DNA of 64,000 bases from Aliikangiella marina (GTDB lineage: Bacteria; Pseudomonadota; Gammaproteobacteria; Enterobacterales; Kangiellaceae): assembly GCF_007004765.1 (NCBI RefSeq), contig NZ_VIKR01000005.1, forward strand, positions 62,001-126,000, written 5' to 3'. Below the pieces are notes generated by a model. It did not search any database, was not told where the DNA came from, and saw nothing but the letters and a program-made list of their open reading frames with translations. The number at the start of each line of letters is the position of its first letter. Positions within the stretch are counted from its first letter, which is position 1. Of this stretch, positions 10,990-18,957 are shown in pieces. A program made the position numbers and the translations under genes.

Positions 10990-11451
10990 TCAACACGACT
11001 TGGCGATATGACATCGCTTAAATTTTTTGCCAGAGCCACAAAAGCACTCGTCATTTCGGCCAATTTTTATCGGCGGTAGATGTTCGCCACTGGTATAAAA
11101 CCACTTATCATTTTGCTTAACGAAACTCGATTTTTCATGAAGTTGCTTGACGCCTTGGTCATCAAAAAAAGCAACAAACTCAACGCTGCCAGTTAAAGTA
11201 TTTGGGTGCAAGTCGGTACGAATAACCTTTAAACCAAGCCACTTTGTGGAGTCAATCGTTTGCTGTATTTGGGCGCGACTGTCGGGTTCAACTGGCCAAT
11301 GGGTTGATACGAGATAGCAAGCATTGTTGCTGCAAAACGCGCTGTAGCGTGATCGCATTAGCGCCTCCGGCGCATCCGCTGGTTGTGTTCCCGTTAAGAT
11401 TGGCTCGCAGCAATCTGCAAATAGTTTTCCAGAACAGCAGTAACATCGCAT
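10990..11451 (-). CDS. ychJ: YchJ family protein with two SEC-C motifs
   Basis: 153 residues, the usual length for the YchJ/UPF0225 family. Zinc-binding SEC-C motifs sit at both ends: CYCCSGKLFADCC (residues 3-15) and CFCGSGKKFKRCH near the C-terminus, flanking an NTF2-like core that begins PEALMRSRYSAF. The molecular role of the family is not established. It starts 9 bp after the mshP stop, with AGG 8 nt before the ATG, so it appears to be read as the last gene of the MSHA transcript where mshQ stands in Vibrio. Confidence 0.88.
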   Translation of the reverse strand: MRCYCCSGKLFADCCEPILTGTQPADAPEALMRSRYSAFCSNNACYLVSTHWPVEPDSRAQIQQTIDSTKWLGLKVIRTDLHPNTLTGSVEFVAFFDDQGVKQLHEKSSFVKQNDKWFYTSGEHLPPIKIGRNDECFCGSGKKFKRCHIAKSC

Positions 11452-11460
11452 AGTGTCAAC

Positions 11461-11898
11461 CTAATTAAGATTTTGCATTCTCACTTCAATGGTTCTTGTT
11501 GCTTGTAATGGTTGCCCCGCATTGCACTGACCGGCGCTTGTCACTTGATAATAGTTTGTGCCACCTATCGTCGTCGCAGTGCAGGTGGTATTCGCTGTAC
11601 AACCGTTGACGCCGTTAGTTGTAAAAGTATAGTTTTGATTGGCGCAAACGCCAGCACCTCCGCCCACAGGAAAAATTCTTAGTCCTTGTAATTGAGCACC
11701 CGACTCAGCTGCAAAAAAAGCCCGCGTTGAAATGACTTGCTGTGCATTGGCAAGATTAGATTGTGCGTTTATCTGAACGAGCGCCGCGGCGAGTAAACCG
11801 ACGATAATGATAGCGAAAAGCAAAAATGCCAAACTCAGTCCTCGTTGCTGCCGGGGAAAGTGTTTTACTGGCAAAGTTAAGCGTGCCTCATGGAACAT
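11461..11898 (-). CDS. mshP: MSHA minor pilin-like protein MshP
   Basis: Small prepilin-like protein of the MSHA cluster. The N-terminal basic segment ends RQQRG and is followed by the hydrophobic LSLAFLLFAIIIVGLLAAA helix, so cleavage after Gly is expected. The MshP hallmark FFAAESGAQL follows; the C-terminal part has cysteines that could form a disulfide. The frame is open further upstream (TTG 11928, ATG 11916), but those starts overlap mshO more; ATG 11898 overlaps it by 11 bp and gives a 20-residue leader. Start uncertain. Confidence 0.72.
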   Translation of the reverse strand: MFHEARLTLPVKHFPRQQRGLSLAFLLFAIIIVGLLAAALVQINAQSNLANAQQVISTRAFFAAESGAQLQGLRIFPVGGGAGVCANQNYTFTTNGVNGCTANTTCTATTIGGTNYYQVTSAGQCNAGQPLQATRTIEVRMQNLN

Positions 11899-12691
11899 TT
11901 CGAATATGGACCTCATGAAAAACGTCAAAAGCTTCTTCGTTACCGGCTAAATTTCGATTTCGGTTTTGCATTTGGAAATTAATCTGCAATAAGCCCGCTC
12001 GGCTTAAAGTGCCTGCTTGATAATTGAATACGGTTCCATTAGCGCGATAGTTTTCTGCGATTAGCTCACTGTTACCCGCCGCTGGTGGTGTTGGCTGTGC
12101 GAGTGCTATCGGATACCCGGAATAACGTGTTAGTTGACCATTAGTATCGTCTAAACAAAATGAAATCGGCGTGGTTAATAAATAGAAACGGTCTTGTGGT
12201 GAACGACGTGAAAAGGTTGTCGGTCCGGTAAGATTGATTTGTGATTGGTTGCCCAGATCAACAATTGACGCTACATCGCCTAGAGTGCCGGCAACCGAAT
12301 AAATGTCTGTCGGGTTGATCGGCATTATGGCGACGATCAAACCCGCACTAAAGTTAATATCAAATTCGACTGCATTAAAGCTAGTGATTGCCCCATTGGA
12401 TGGTAAATTCAAATAAGTCGAACCATTAACAATATTCATAAACTCTACACAATGGACACCTGCATTGACATTGACTCGAATACTCTGTGGTAAAGCTTCT
12501 CTGGCCTCTCGAGCGATCCGTTCAGTGGTCCACTTTGCTGATTGACTGAGTTGATTGCGATCTTTGGCGTCGATATAACCGGTGATACTGTATTCGGTGA
12601 GACTGGTCAGAGAAATCGCTAAGATAGCCGTGATAGTGATCACGATAATCAGTTCGAGTAGACTAAACGCTTGCTGCTTTGCCCAGCGCAT
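11888..12691 (-). CDS. mshO: MSHA minor pilin MshO
   Basis: 267-residue minor pilin, likely part of the initiating complex at the pilus tip. The leader MRWAKQQA is followed by FSLLELIIVITITAILAIS. The residue before the cleavage site is Ala rather than the usual Gly. The segment QSAKWTTERIAREAREAL and the location before mshP are typical of MshO. The start codon abuts the mshD stop (both at 12691), so the genes are tightly coupled. Confidence 0.82.
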   Translation of the reverse strand: MRWAKQQAFSLLELIIVITITAILAISLTSLTEYSITGYIDAKDRNQLSQSAKWTTERIAREAREALPQSIRVNVNAGVHCVEFMNIVNGSTYLNLPSNGAITSFNAVEFDINFSAGLIVAIMPINPTDIYSVAGTLGDVASIVDLGNQSQINLTGPTTFSRRSPQDRFYLLTTPISFCLDDTNGQLTRYSGYPIALAQPTPPAAGNSELIAENYRANGTVFNYQAGTLSRAGLLQINFQMQNRNRNLAGNEEAFDVFHEVHIRNVP

Positions 12692-13209
12692 TAGAAGTTG
12701 CCCTTATATTGGCTGAAAACAAAAGGGGTGCCTTCCGGCGTTGTAACAGTGAGTTCAACTCGTTTCATATCTTGAGCAGCCAGGCCAAAATCGCCGCCAG
12801 CGTAAGTCACCGTCGCACTGACTGAAAAGCCGGTGAAACCAGAGCGAATGTTGTCTAGTGCATCTCTAGGTGGTGATTCATTTAAGCCATTGAAGTCATC
12901 AATGTCATCAAAAAGCGCGCGGGTTTCACCTTCGTTACCGAGGGCGGCACTGCAAGCCGCTGCTGCAGGAGAATTGCAGCGTTGTGCGTTACCTGCAGGG
13001 GAGTTTTCGTCATAACGTTTTAAGCTGATTTCTTCCAGATAAGCTTGCGCCAGTTGAGCGGCTTTGACTTGAATCACTGGAGACACTGAACGCAACTGTT
13101 GCTGACTCATGTAACTATAAAAAAGTACAATGACAATACTGGTCAAGGTAATGGTAATCACCAACTCGATCAATGAGTAACCCTTTGTCTTTTGTTTGCA
13201 ATTAAGCAT
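12691..13209 (-). CDS. mshD: MSHA minor pilin MshD
   Basis: Type IV prepilin-like protein, 172 residues from ATG 13209 (leader MLNCKQKTKG, then YSLIELVITITLTSIVIVLF). The frame can begin at ATG 13230, overlapping the mshC stop, which would give a 17-residue leader; the shorter leader is more usual. The predicted mature protein keeps the RxxLD-like LAQAYLEEI segment of this family and two Cys in the middle. Order C-D-O-P matches Vibrio and Shewanella MSHA loci. Confidence 0.78.
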   Translation of the reverse strand: MLNCKQKTKGYSLIELVITITLTSIVIVLFYSYMSQQQLRSVSPVIQVKAAQLAQAYLEEISLKRYDENSPAGNAQRCNSPAAAACSAALGNEGETRALFDDIDDFNGLNESPPRDALDNIRSGFTGFSVSATVTYAGGDFGLAAQDMKRVELTVTTPEGTPFVFSQYKGNF

Positions 13210-13223
13210 GACACTTTTACCGA

Positions 13224-13703
13224 TTAACATCGTCGAATGAGTCCACTGGCTTCAAAACAGACTTGTGCGGTGGAGTCTCCAGTAATGGTTATAGTAGCCG
13301 CAGCAGTCTGGCCAAGTCTATCGAAAGTAATGTTACTTACGGGCGAAATTGTCAGTTGTGGATCCACTGCAACAGGATAAACAAATCCACCCGCGGCAAA
13401 TGCTGCGCCATCAGCAAGCAAGTTTATCTGATTGGCCGATAAGGCCAAGGTAAATGCCCTTGCAGAATCATTCATGGCGAGTTGTTGAGTTAGCCGGCCA
13501 GCAGCAATGATTTGTTCGGCGACAGCATCTTGCGAATAGTCGCTAGAGGAATTTGGTCTTAGACCAATATAGGCCACAATGATTGCCAGGATGGCAATAA
13601 CGACAATAAGTTCTACTAACGTAAAAGCCGCCTGATGGGCAGGCGGCTTACTTGTTCTTCTCAATGCGGTTTTTTTATTAGCAAGTTGCGCTGGTTGCTG
13701 CAT
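13224..13703 (-). CDS. mshC: MSHA minor pilin MshC (GspH-like)
   Basis: Prepilin with GspH-like mature domain. The hydrophobic helix is FTLVELIVVIAILAIIVAYI. The residue before the predicted cleavage site is Ala (HQAA/FTLVEL), not Gly. The upstream open frame reaches 13814 but lies within mshA; ATG 13703 overlaps the mshA end by 26 bp, and a TTG at 13664 gives a non-overlapping start 13 nt after the mshA stop. The leader-peptide codons KPPAHQAAF are encoded by a 10-bp perfect terminator-like hairpin (13625-13649). The protein ends with a Cys a few residues after VCFEASGLIR, as other MshC proteins. Confidence 0.78.
   Translation of the reverse strand: MQQPAQLANKKTALRRTSKPPAHQAAFTLVELIVVIAILAIIVAYIGLRPNSSSDYSQDAVAEQIIAAGRLTQQLAMNDSARAFTLALSANQINLLADGAAFAAGGFVYPVAVDPQLTISPVSNITFDRLGQTAAATITITGDSTAQVCFEASGLIRRC
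13621..13649 (-). terminator. Terminator-like hairpin just after mshA, inside the mshC leader codons
   Basis: On the minus strand AAGCCGCCTG, a 5-nt loop CCCAT, CAGGCGGCTT, then TTAC: a 10-bp perfect stem with 7 GC pairs ending in four U. It begins 28 nt after the mshA stop codon. It could act as a partial terminator, giving much major pilin mRNA and little minor pilin mRNA. Confidence 0.6.
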
Positions 13704-14136
13704 TGACGACATTCGGTGACGCGCCCGCGGCACCTGGTTCTGTGTAAGTAACTGTGCATCCAGCTTGACCAGTGTAGGTAAACACACCTGCTGCTTCTGA
13801 TACATCTGGGGCACCAGTTAAATCAACAACAAGGTCAATTGCAGCTTCCGTTGGGTAACCGAACGCGGTAGCAACGGTTACGCCGTTAACATCGACTTCT
13901 GCACCCGCAGCACCACCAGCAAGGGCTTCGGTGCCGTTAATTAAAGACTTTGAATAAACTAAAGTTGCTGCGCTACGCACAGAACCTTCTACACCGCCCA
14001 TTACAGACGCGCGAGCATCCGCTTGAAGATTGACGAATTGTGGAATGGCCACAGCTGACATAATACCTAAGATTACGATCACGACAATTAGCTCGATTAA
14101 CGTAAAACCAGATTGTTTTGCTTGAAGTAATTTCAC
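13678..14136 (-). CDS. mshA: MSHA major pilin
   Basis: Major subunit of the MSHA type IV pilus. The leader MKLLQAKQSG is followed by FTLIELIVVIVILGIMSAVAIP, with Gly before the cleavage site and Glu5 of the mature protein. ARASVMGGVEGSVRSAATLV is characteristic of MshA. Two cysteines near the C-terminus (GCTVTY and the final Cys) probably form the D-loop disulfide. The start is GTG 14136, with GGGGA seven nt upstream. A good sigma-70 promoter lies between mshF and mshA, and a terminator-like hairpin follows. Only one pilin of this type is present; the paralogue mshB is missing. Confidence 0.9.
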   Translation of the reverse strand: MKLLQAKQSGFTLIELIVVIVILGIMSAVAIPQFVNLQADARASVMGGVEGSVRSAATLVYSKSLINGTEALAGGAAGAEVDVNGVTVATAFGYPTEAAIDLVVDLTGAPDVSEAAGVFTYTGQAGCTVTYTEPGAAGASPNVVNAATSATC

Positions 14137-14193
14137 TCTACTTTCCCCATGTTTTAGCCTGCAAAAAGGCTGCTCAAATTTAACTCTAACTCA

Positions 14194-14221
14194 AGTGTAG
14201 CGAAAAAATCAAAAATTTCAA
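14194..14221 (-). promoter_or_regulatory. Predicted mshA promoter
   Basis: On the minus strand -35 TTGAAA (14221-14216), 16-bp spacer, -10 TACACT (14199-14194). Predicted start near 14187 and a leader of about 50 nt. A separate promoter for the structural half of the locus agrees with the two-operon organisation known for Vibrio cholerae MSHA. Confidence 0.6.
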
Positions 14222-14226
14222 TAAAA

Positions 14227-14742
14227 TTAATTGTTTATCGTTACAATTGAAACTAATCCTTTAACTGCGTCATATTCTATTTGCTGGTCATCTATCCGAC
14301 CATTTCGATATACGCAAATATTATCCACAGTAATATCGACCCAATATCGACTTTCCTTAGCCGATATCGATAATTCTGGTTGCAAAGGGCCTAGTACCCG
14401 TTGCCAAATTGCCCGACAGTCTTGGACTGTACTGGGTGACTGTCTGTAACTAGAAGCGTCTTCATTAGCAACAGGAAAGCCATTGTTGTTGAACATTAAC
14501 CGATTGATTTTAATCGATTTATTAGTATTACTCCGCTCGTTAGCTGCGCGCACTATAAACTGGTAATTAGCCAATCTAATGCCATTTTCAAAAGCGGAGT
14601 AATTTAAAGCAAATGCTCGCCGCTCAAGATTGTTTATTGAGCTGGGTTCTTTATAAATTAGCCAATAAACCGCAAACAACACGAATAGCGCTATTAATCC
14701 GAGATAGAAAAGCCGGTTTTTAAAACTCGTTGTGGTTAGCAA
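14227..14742 (-). CDS. mshF: MSHA biogenesis protein MshF-like
   Basis: 171 residues with one N-terminal transmembrane helix (residues about 11-28, LFYLGLIALFVLFAVYWLIY) and a C-terminal periplasmic domain with a single conserved-looking Cys pair (VQDCRAIW, NICVYRNG). Assigned as MshF by position between mshG and the pilin genes and by size; the family is poorly conserved in sequence. The start is one base after the mshG stop region, so translation is probably coupled. Confidence 0.65.
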   Translation of the reverse strand: MLTTTSFKNRLFYLGLIALFVLFAVYWLIYKEPSSINNLERRAFALNYSAFENGIRLANYQFIVRAANERSNTNKSIKINRLMFNNNGFPVANEDASSYRQSPSTVQDCRAIWQRVLGPLQPELSISAKESRYWVDITVDNICVYRNGRIDDQQIEYDAVKGLVSIVTINN

Positions 14743-14743
14743 A

Positions 14744-15976
14744 TTAGCCTCGTCTTCCGGCCGAGGTGAGCTCCCACATGGGTAAATAAACCGCTAACAT
14801 CAAGATCAATACAATACCACCTATGAATACAATCATAATTGGCTCGATATAATCAGACAGTTTCTTGAGGTCGTAATCCACCTGCTCTTCATAAAATAGC
14901 GCAACCTGCTCCAACATTTCGTCTAATTGTCCGGTTTCTTCCCCGACCGAGACCATTTGAATGACCAGCGGTGAAAACATTTCGGTTCGTGAGGCGACTA
15001 AGCGAATTGACTCGCCATTCTCTACGCCGCCGCGCATATCTCTGACGTGCTGAGCGACCCAATCATTATCGACAACTTCGGCGACGATATTTAAGGCGTT
15101 AATTAACGGCACACCCGAGCGAATCATCATGCCAAAGGTTCTCGAAAACCTAGCCAGAAGCGCACGATAGATGATATCGCCAATCACTGGAAATTTGAGC
15201 TTTATTCTGTCCCACCAGAGTTTTCCTGCTGGGGTTTTAATGTATTGCAGAAAGCCGACGACCGATCCGACCGATAGTAATCCGACTAGCCACCAATAAT
15301 TAAGGAAGAACTCACTGGTCGCCATAAGAATGCGGGTTGGCAGCGGTAATTGGCCAGCATTAAACTGGGCAAAGATCGAACTAAATTGGGGGATTACCCA
15401 AATGTTAATAATAATAACGGCTGCGACGATTGCTAAAGTAACAAACATTGGATAGCGCATCGCGCTTTTGATCCGTTGTCGGGTTGTTTGTTCTAGTTCA
15501 AGATATTCGGCAATTTGCCTAAAGGCTTCCTCCAGTCGCCCGGAATTTTCGCCCACGTGAATCAAGCTGACATAGATGGATGAAAAAATGTGATCGTGTC
15601 GTGCAAATGAAGAGGCGAGATTATTACCAGCGTTTAGGTCGCTGTTAATCGATTCGAGCGCTTCTCGGAGCGCAATAGAATTGGTGGTTTCCAATAGTCC
15701 AGCGATTGCTCTGGTTAAAGGGATTCCCGCTTTAGTCAAACTGTACATTTGACGGCTGAACATCACCAGATCTTGTAATTTGACACTCCGAGAACGGAAT
15801 ATTTTACCGATGTCGGCATCGAGCAAACTTTCGGATTCGCTTTTTTCAGCGATGTTAACCGGCACGTTACCTCGAGATAGTAAGCGATCAGCAACGACTT
15901 CTCGGTTGACTGCTTCCATTGTTCCGCTGATAGACTCGCCGCTCGCGTTTTTGGCGACATATTCAAAAGTAGCCAA
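14744..15976 (-). CDS. mshG: MSHA inner-membrane platform protein MshG (GspF/PilC family)
   Basis: Polytopic platform on which the MshE ATPase acts to add pilins. 410 residues with two GspF repeats (about 70-195 and 270-395), each with SRQMYSLTKAGIPL- or SRTFGMMIRSGVPL-type signatures, and transmembrane segments near residues 170-190, 220-240 and 375-395. The start is TTG 15976, supported by AAGGA six nt upstream inside the mshE 3' end; no in-frame ATG is closer. Three bp separate it from mshE. Confidence 0.93.
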   Translation of the reverse strand: MATFEYVAKNASGESISGTMEAVNREVVADRLLSRGNVPVNIAEKSESESLLDADIGKIFRSRSVKLQDLVMFSRQMYSLTKAGIPLTRAIAGLLETTNSIALREALESINSDLNAGNNLASSFARHDHIFSSIYVSLIHVGENSGRLEEAFRQIAEYLELEQTTRQRIKSAMRYPMFVTLAIVAAVIIINIWVIPQFSSIFAQFNAGQLPLPTRILMATSEFFLNYWWLVGLLSVGSVVGFLQYIKTPAGKLWWDRIKLKFPVIGDIIYRALLARFSRTFGMMIRSGVPLINALNIVAEVVDNDWVAQHVRDMRGGVENGESIRLVASRTEMFSPLVIQMVSVGEETGQLDEMLEQVALFYEEQVDYDLKKLSDYIEPIMIVFIGGIVLILMLAVYLPMWELTSAGRRG

Positions 15977-15979
15977 TGC

Positions 15980-17683
15980 TTATCCTTCCTCTACCGACTC
16001 ACAAACTCTCAACACTTCATCAACAGTGGTAATGCCCTCTAGTGCTAAGTTAATTGCAGATTGACTTAAAGGTGTGAAGAATTCAGATTTTCTCGCTAAG
16101 CGACTAAACGTATCAAACTCTTTTTTGCGGATAGCCTCTAACATGCCTTGGTCCGGCAGTAATATTTCGAAAATAGCGGCACGCCCTCGATAGCCAGTGT
16201 TATGGCATTGCGTACAACCCTTGCCATGCTTCCAAACCGTTGCTTCGGTCACTTTATCGCTCTCTTTTTTGAGCCAGGCTGTCTCAGTTTTACTGGCGGT
16301 GTAGTCCTCACCACAAAATGAGCAAATCCTGCGTACGAGTCGCTGAGCAATTACTCCTCGCAAACCTGATGCGAGGAGGTAAGGCTCGGCACCCATATCA
16401 GCTAATCGAATGGCTGCAGATAGCGTATCGTTGGTATGCAATGTGGATAAAACTAAATGTCCGGTAACCGCAGCGCGTAAACCAATTTCGGCAGTTTCTT
16501 GATCGCGCATTTCCCCTACCAAGATGACATCCGGGTCCTGCCTCAAAACGGTCCTTAGTACCTTTGCAAAAGTTAATCCGATTTTATTATTCACTTGAAC
16601 CTGATTGATCCGTGATAACTTATATTCCACAGGATCTTCAATGGTGATTATTTTTTTCTCAGGAGAATTCAGTTCAGATAAGGCTGAATAAAGCGTGGTT
16701 GTTTTACCACTACCAGTTGGACCGGTAACCAAAATCAGTCCGTGAGGATAATCGAGGAGTCGATGAATTTCTCTCAGTAATTTAGGCTCAATACCTGTTT
16801 GTTCTAATTTGAGTAGTCCGCCACTTTGATCGAGTAATCTCATGACTACGGATTCGCCGTGTTGAACCGGCATAGTTGATAAACGAATATCAACGTCGTG
16901 GCCTCTCGCTCTAATTCTAAAGCGACCATCTTGTGGGATTCTCTTTTCGGAAATATCCAAACCGCACATGAGTTTGAGTCTTAAGACAAGTGCAGGAACA
17001 ATTCTGGTTTCTTTAATTATCTGTTCCTGTAATTGGCCATCGACCCGCATTCTGACTCGCAGAACAGTTGCATCGGGCTCAATATGAATATCGGAAGCTT
17101 TCATTTGGATTGCTTGGTCAAAGATTGACTGCAATAGTTTTGCGACTGGCGCTTCTTCGTTGGAAAGGTTGTCATTAAGACCCGGTAAATCAAAACTTTC
17201 ATCACCTAGCTCGTCTTCGAGTTCTTCCGCCAAGCTAGAGATTTCATTACTACCACGATAGAGATTATCAATATTAGCCAGTATTTCTGACTCTATCGCG
17301 ACGCAAAGTTTTATCGGCTTATCGAGTTTTTCTTGCAACTGATCGAACTTGTCTAAGTCAGTCGGATCCGCCATCACAACGAGGTAATCGCTGTCTTTTT
17401 CGTCGATAACAAGTGCTCGGAACCGACGAGCATTCATTTCTGATAATTTGTGAATAGCTTCTGTATTGATCTTGAATCGAACAAGATCGATATATTCGAT
17501 TTGAAGTTGTTGAGCAAGCAAGGTTAACAGTTGCTTCTCATCAACATATCCAAGACTGACAAGCAATTTACCTAATCGCTGTCGATTGGTTTTTTGTTCT
17601 TTTAAGGCGTCATCAAGCTGCTTTTCAGTGATCGCACCTTTTTCGATTAGCAAGTCACCCAGTCGAACTTTTTTTAATAACAT
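15980..17683 (-). CDS. mshE: MSHA extension ATPase MshE with c-di-GMP-binding N-terminus
   Basis: Hexameric secretion ATPase that powers MSHA pilus extension. Two MshEN motifs are visible at the N-terminus, RLGDLLIEKGAITEKQL (about residues 6-29) and RLGKLLVSLGYVDEKQL (about 36-59); this motif pair binds c-di-GMP in characterised MshE proteins. The ATPase core follows, with Walker A GPTGSGKTTT, Asp and His boxes, and the four-cysteine zinc motif CSFC...CTQC before GYRGRAAIFE. 567 residues, normal length. Three bp from mshG and two from mshN. Confidence 0.96.
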   Translation of the reverse strand: MLLKKVRLGDLLIEKGAITEKQLDDALKEQKTNRQRLGKLLVSLGYVDEKQLLTLLAQQLQIEYIDLVRFKINTEAIHKLSEMNARRFRALVIDEKDSDYLVVMADPTDLDKFDQLQEKLDKPIKLCVAIESEILANIDNLYRGSNEISSLAEELEDELGDESFDLPGLNDNLSNEEAPVAKLLQSIFDQAIQMKASDIHIEPDATVLRVRMRVDGQLQEQIIKETRIVPALVLRLKLMCGLDISEKRIPQDGRFRIRARGHDVDIRLSTMPVQHGESVVMRLLDQSGGLLKLEQTGIEPKLLREIHRLLDYPHGLILVTGPTGSGKTTTLYSALSELNSPEKKIITIEDPVEYKLSRINQVQVNNKIGLTFAKVLRTVLRQDPDVILVGEMRDQETAEIGLRAAVTGHLVLSTLHTNDTLSAAIRLADMGAEPYLLASGLRGVIAQRLVRRICSFCGEDYTASKTETAWLKKESDKVTEATVWKHGKGCTQCHNTGYRGRAAIFEILLPDQGMLEAIRKKEFDTFSRLARKSEFFTPLSQSAINLALEGITTVDEVLRVCESVEEG

Positions 17684-17685
17684 AG

Positions 17686-18939
17686 CTAGCCTTGATACTG
17701 ATTAATTTTACTTTCCGCAAATTGCGCCTGACGCTGATTAAGCCGCCGATCGCTTAGTGCGTTTTGAAAGCTTCGTTTGGCTTGAACAAAATCGCCCAAA
17801 GCATCAAATGAGATCCCGAGGGCAAGATAAATGTCCCCTCGATTTGGTTCATCTTGTAATATCTTCGAGTAATCACCGATGGCCAATTGATGTTTTTCAA
17901 GCTTTTGTCGAGCTAATGCTCGTATCTGCAAAAGCTGAGTGATTTGATTCGCTTCTAAATTGAGGTCCAGCAAAATGTTCTCGGCTAACTCAAACTGATT
18001 ATTTTCGAAATAGTATCGAGCTGCGGTAAGTCGGTACGCTGAAATCTGTGGGAATGAATCTACACTCTGTTGGAGCAGCTTGGGCAGTTCGATGAATTGA
18101 TTTTTAATCGCATGGTTGATTAAAAATAATCTTGCTTGATGAAATTCTGGATCTTGTTGCAGTAGTTGGTTTACTCGCTGTTGAGTTTGTGAAAATGCTT
18201 CAAATCGACTATCACTCTGTATTTGTTGCAATGATTTGAGTCGAAGCGTTTCTTGAGACTGCTGAATCATCGGAACCGAATTATTTTGATTGACTGCTTT
18301 TGGAGAAGTATCGTTCGATTTGTTTAGATTGCTAGCGGCATCAGCCACAGCGGTTTTAACCGCGACATTTGGTTCATCACTATTGGTTAGTATTTGGCTG
18401 TTTTTATCATTTAAATCAGTTTTTAAAGCTTTAGTGTGACTTTTTTTAGTATCGTTATTACTTGCAACCTTGTTTTCACTCGCGACAACAGGATTATTCG
18501 CATTAAGCATGTTGTTGGATGATATTTCAGCCAGTTTCTCTTTTTGCATGCCGTGACTTGCTGGTGGCGACTGGGCTGTTTCTAACTGGGTTGGCTGAAT
18601 AGAATTGACCGATGTTTTGGATGGAGCACTAGTAGAAGACGATGCGTTAGCGGAAGACGCTAGATTAATTTTGGGCGGTAAATTATTTATTGTGGTGCCC
18701 GACTGATCAGTTGGTTTGTTAGTTAGCTTGTCTTGCTGCGTATGATGAGCGATTAAGTCAGTCGGTTGGTTCGTAATTCCATATTGCCAAAATAGAAACA
18801 TAATCAGCGACAACACAACCAGTGTGCTTAAAATAAAGAATAGAGGCCTTTTGCTTTTTGATACTGCTTGCATATTGAGTGGCCGCGATGATTGTTGCTG
18901 CCCCTCAAGATCACGTAGCATTTGATTGACGACGCTCAT
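17686..18939 (-). CDS. mshN: MSHA biogenesis protein MshN (TPR)
   Basis: 417 residues: cytoplasmic N-terminus beginning SVVNQMLRDLEGQ, which is the MshN/GspB-type start, one transmembrane helix (about 30-50), a long Ser/Thr/Asn/Lys-rich low-complexity periplasmic linker (about 55-220) and C-terminal tetratricopeptide repeats (about 240-415, ending FDALGDFVQAKRSFQNAL). It probably bridges MshM and the secretin or peptidoglycan. The linker is poorly conserved in the family. AGGTATTAAAATG provides a good start context. Confidence 0.82.
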   Translation of the reverse strand: MSVVNQMLRDLEGQQQSSRPLNMQAVSKSKRPLFFILSTLVVLSLIMFLFWQYGITNQPTDLIAHHTQQDKLTNKPTDQSGTTINNLPPKINLASSANASSSTSAPSKTSVNSIQPTQLETAQSPPASHGMQKEKLAEISSNNMLNANNPVVASENKVASNNDTKKSHTKALKTDLNDKNSQILTNSDEPNVAVKTAVADAASNLNKSNDTSPKAVNQNNSVPMIQQSQETLRLKSLQQIQSDSRFEAFSQTQQRVNQLLQQDPEFHQARLFLINHAIKNQFIELPKLLQQSVDSFPQISAYRLTAARYYFENNQFELAENILLDLNLEANQITQLLQIRALARQKLEKHQLAIGDYSKILQDEPNRGDIYLALGISFDALGDFVQAKRSFQNALSDRRLNQRQAQFAESKINQYQG

Positions 18940-18957
18940 TTTAATACCTACTACGCA

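Noticed and set aside
13704-13814. Longer MshC start at 13814
   Set aside because: It would overlap most of the mshA 3' end and give a leader of over 60 residues.
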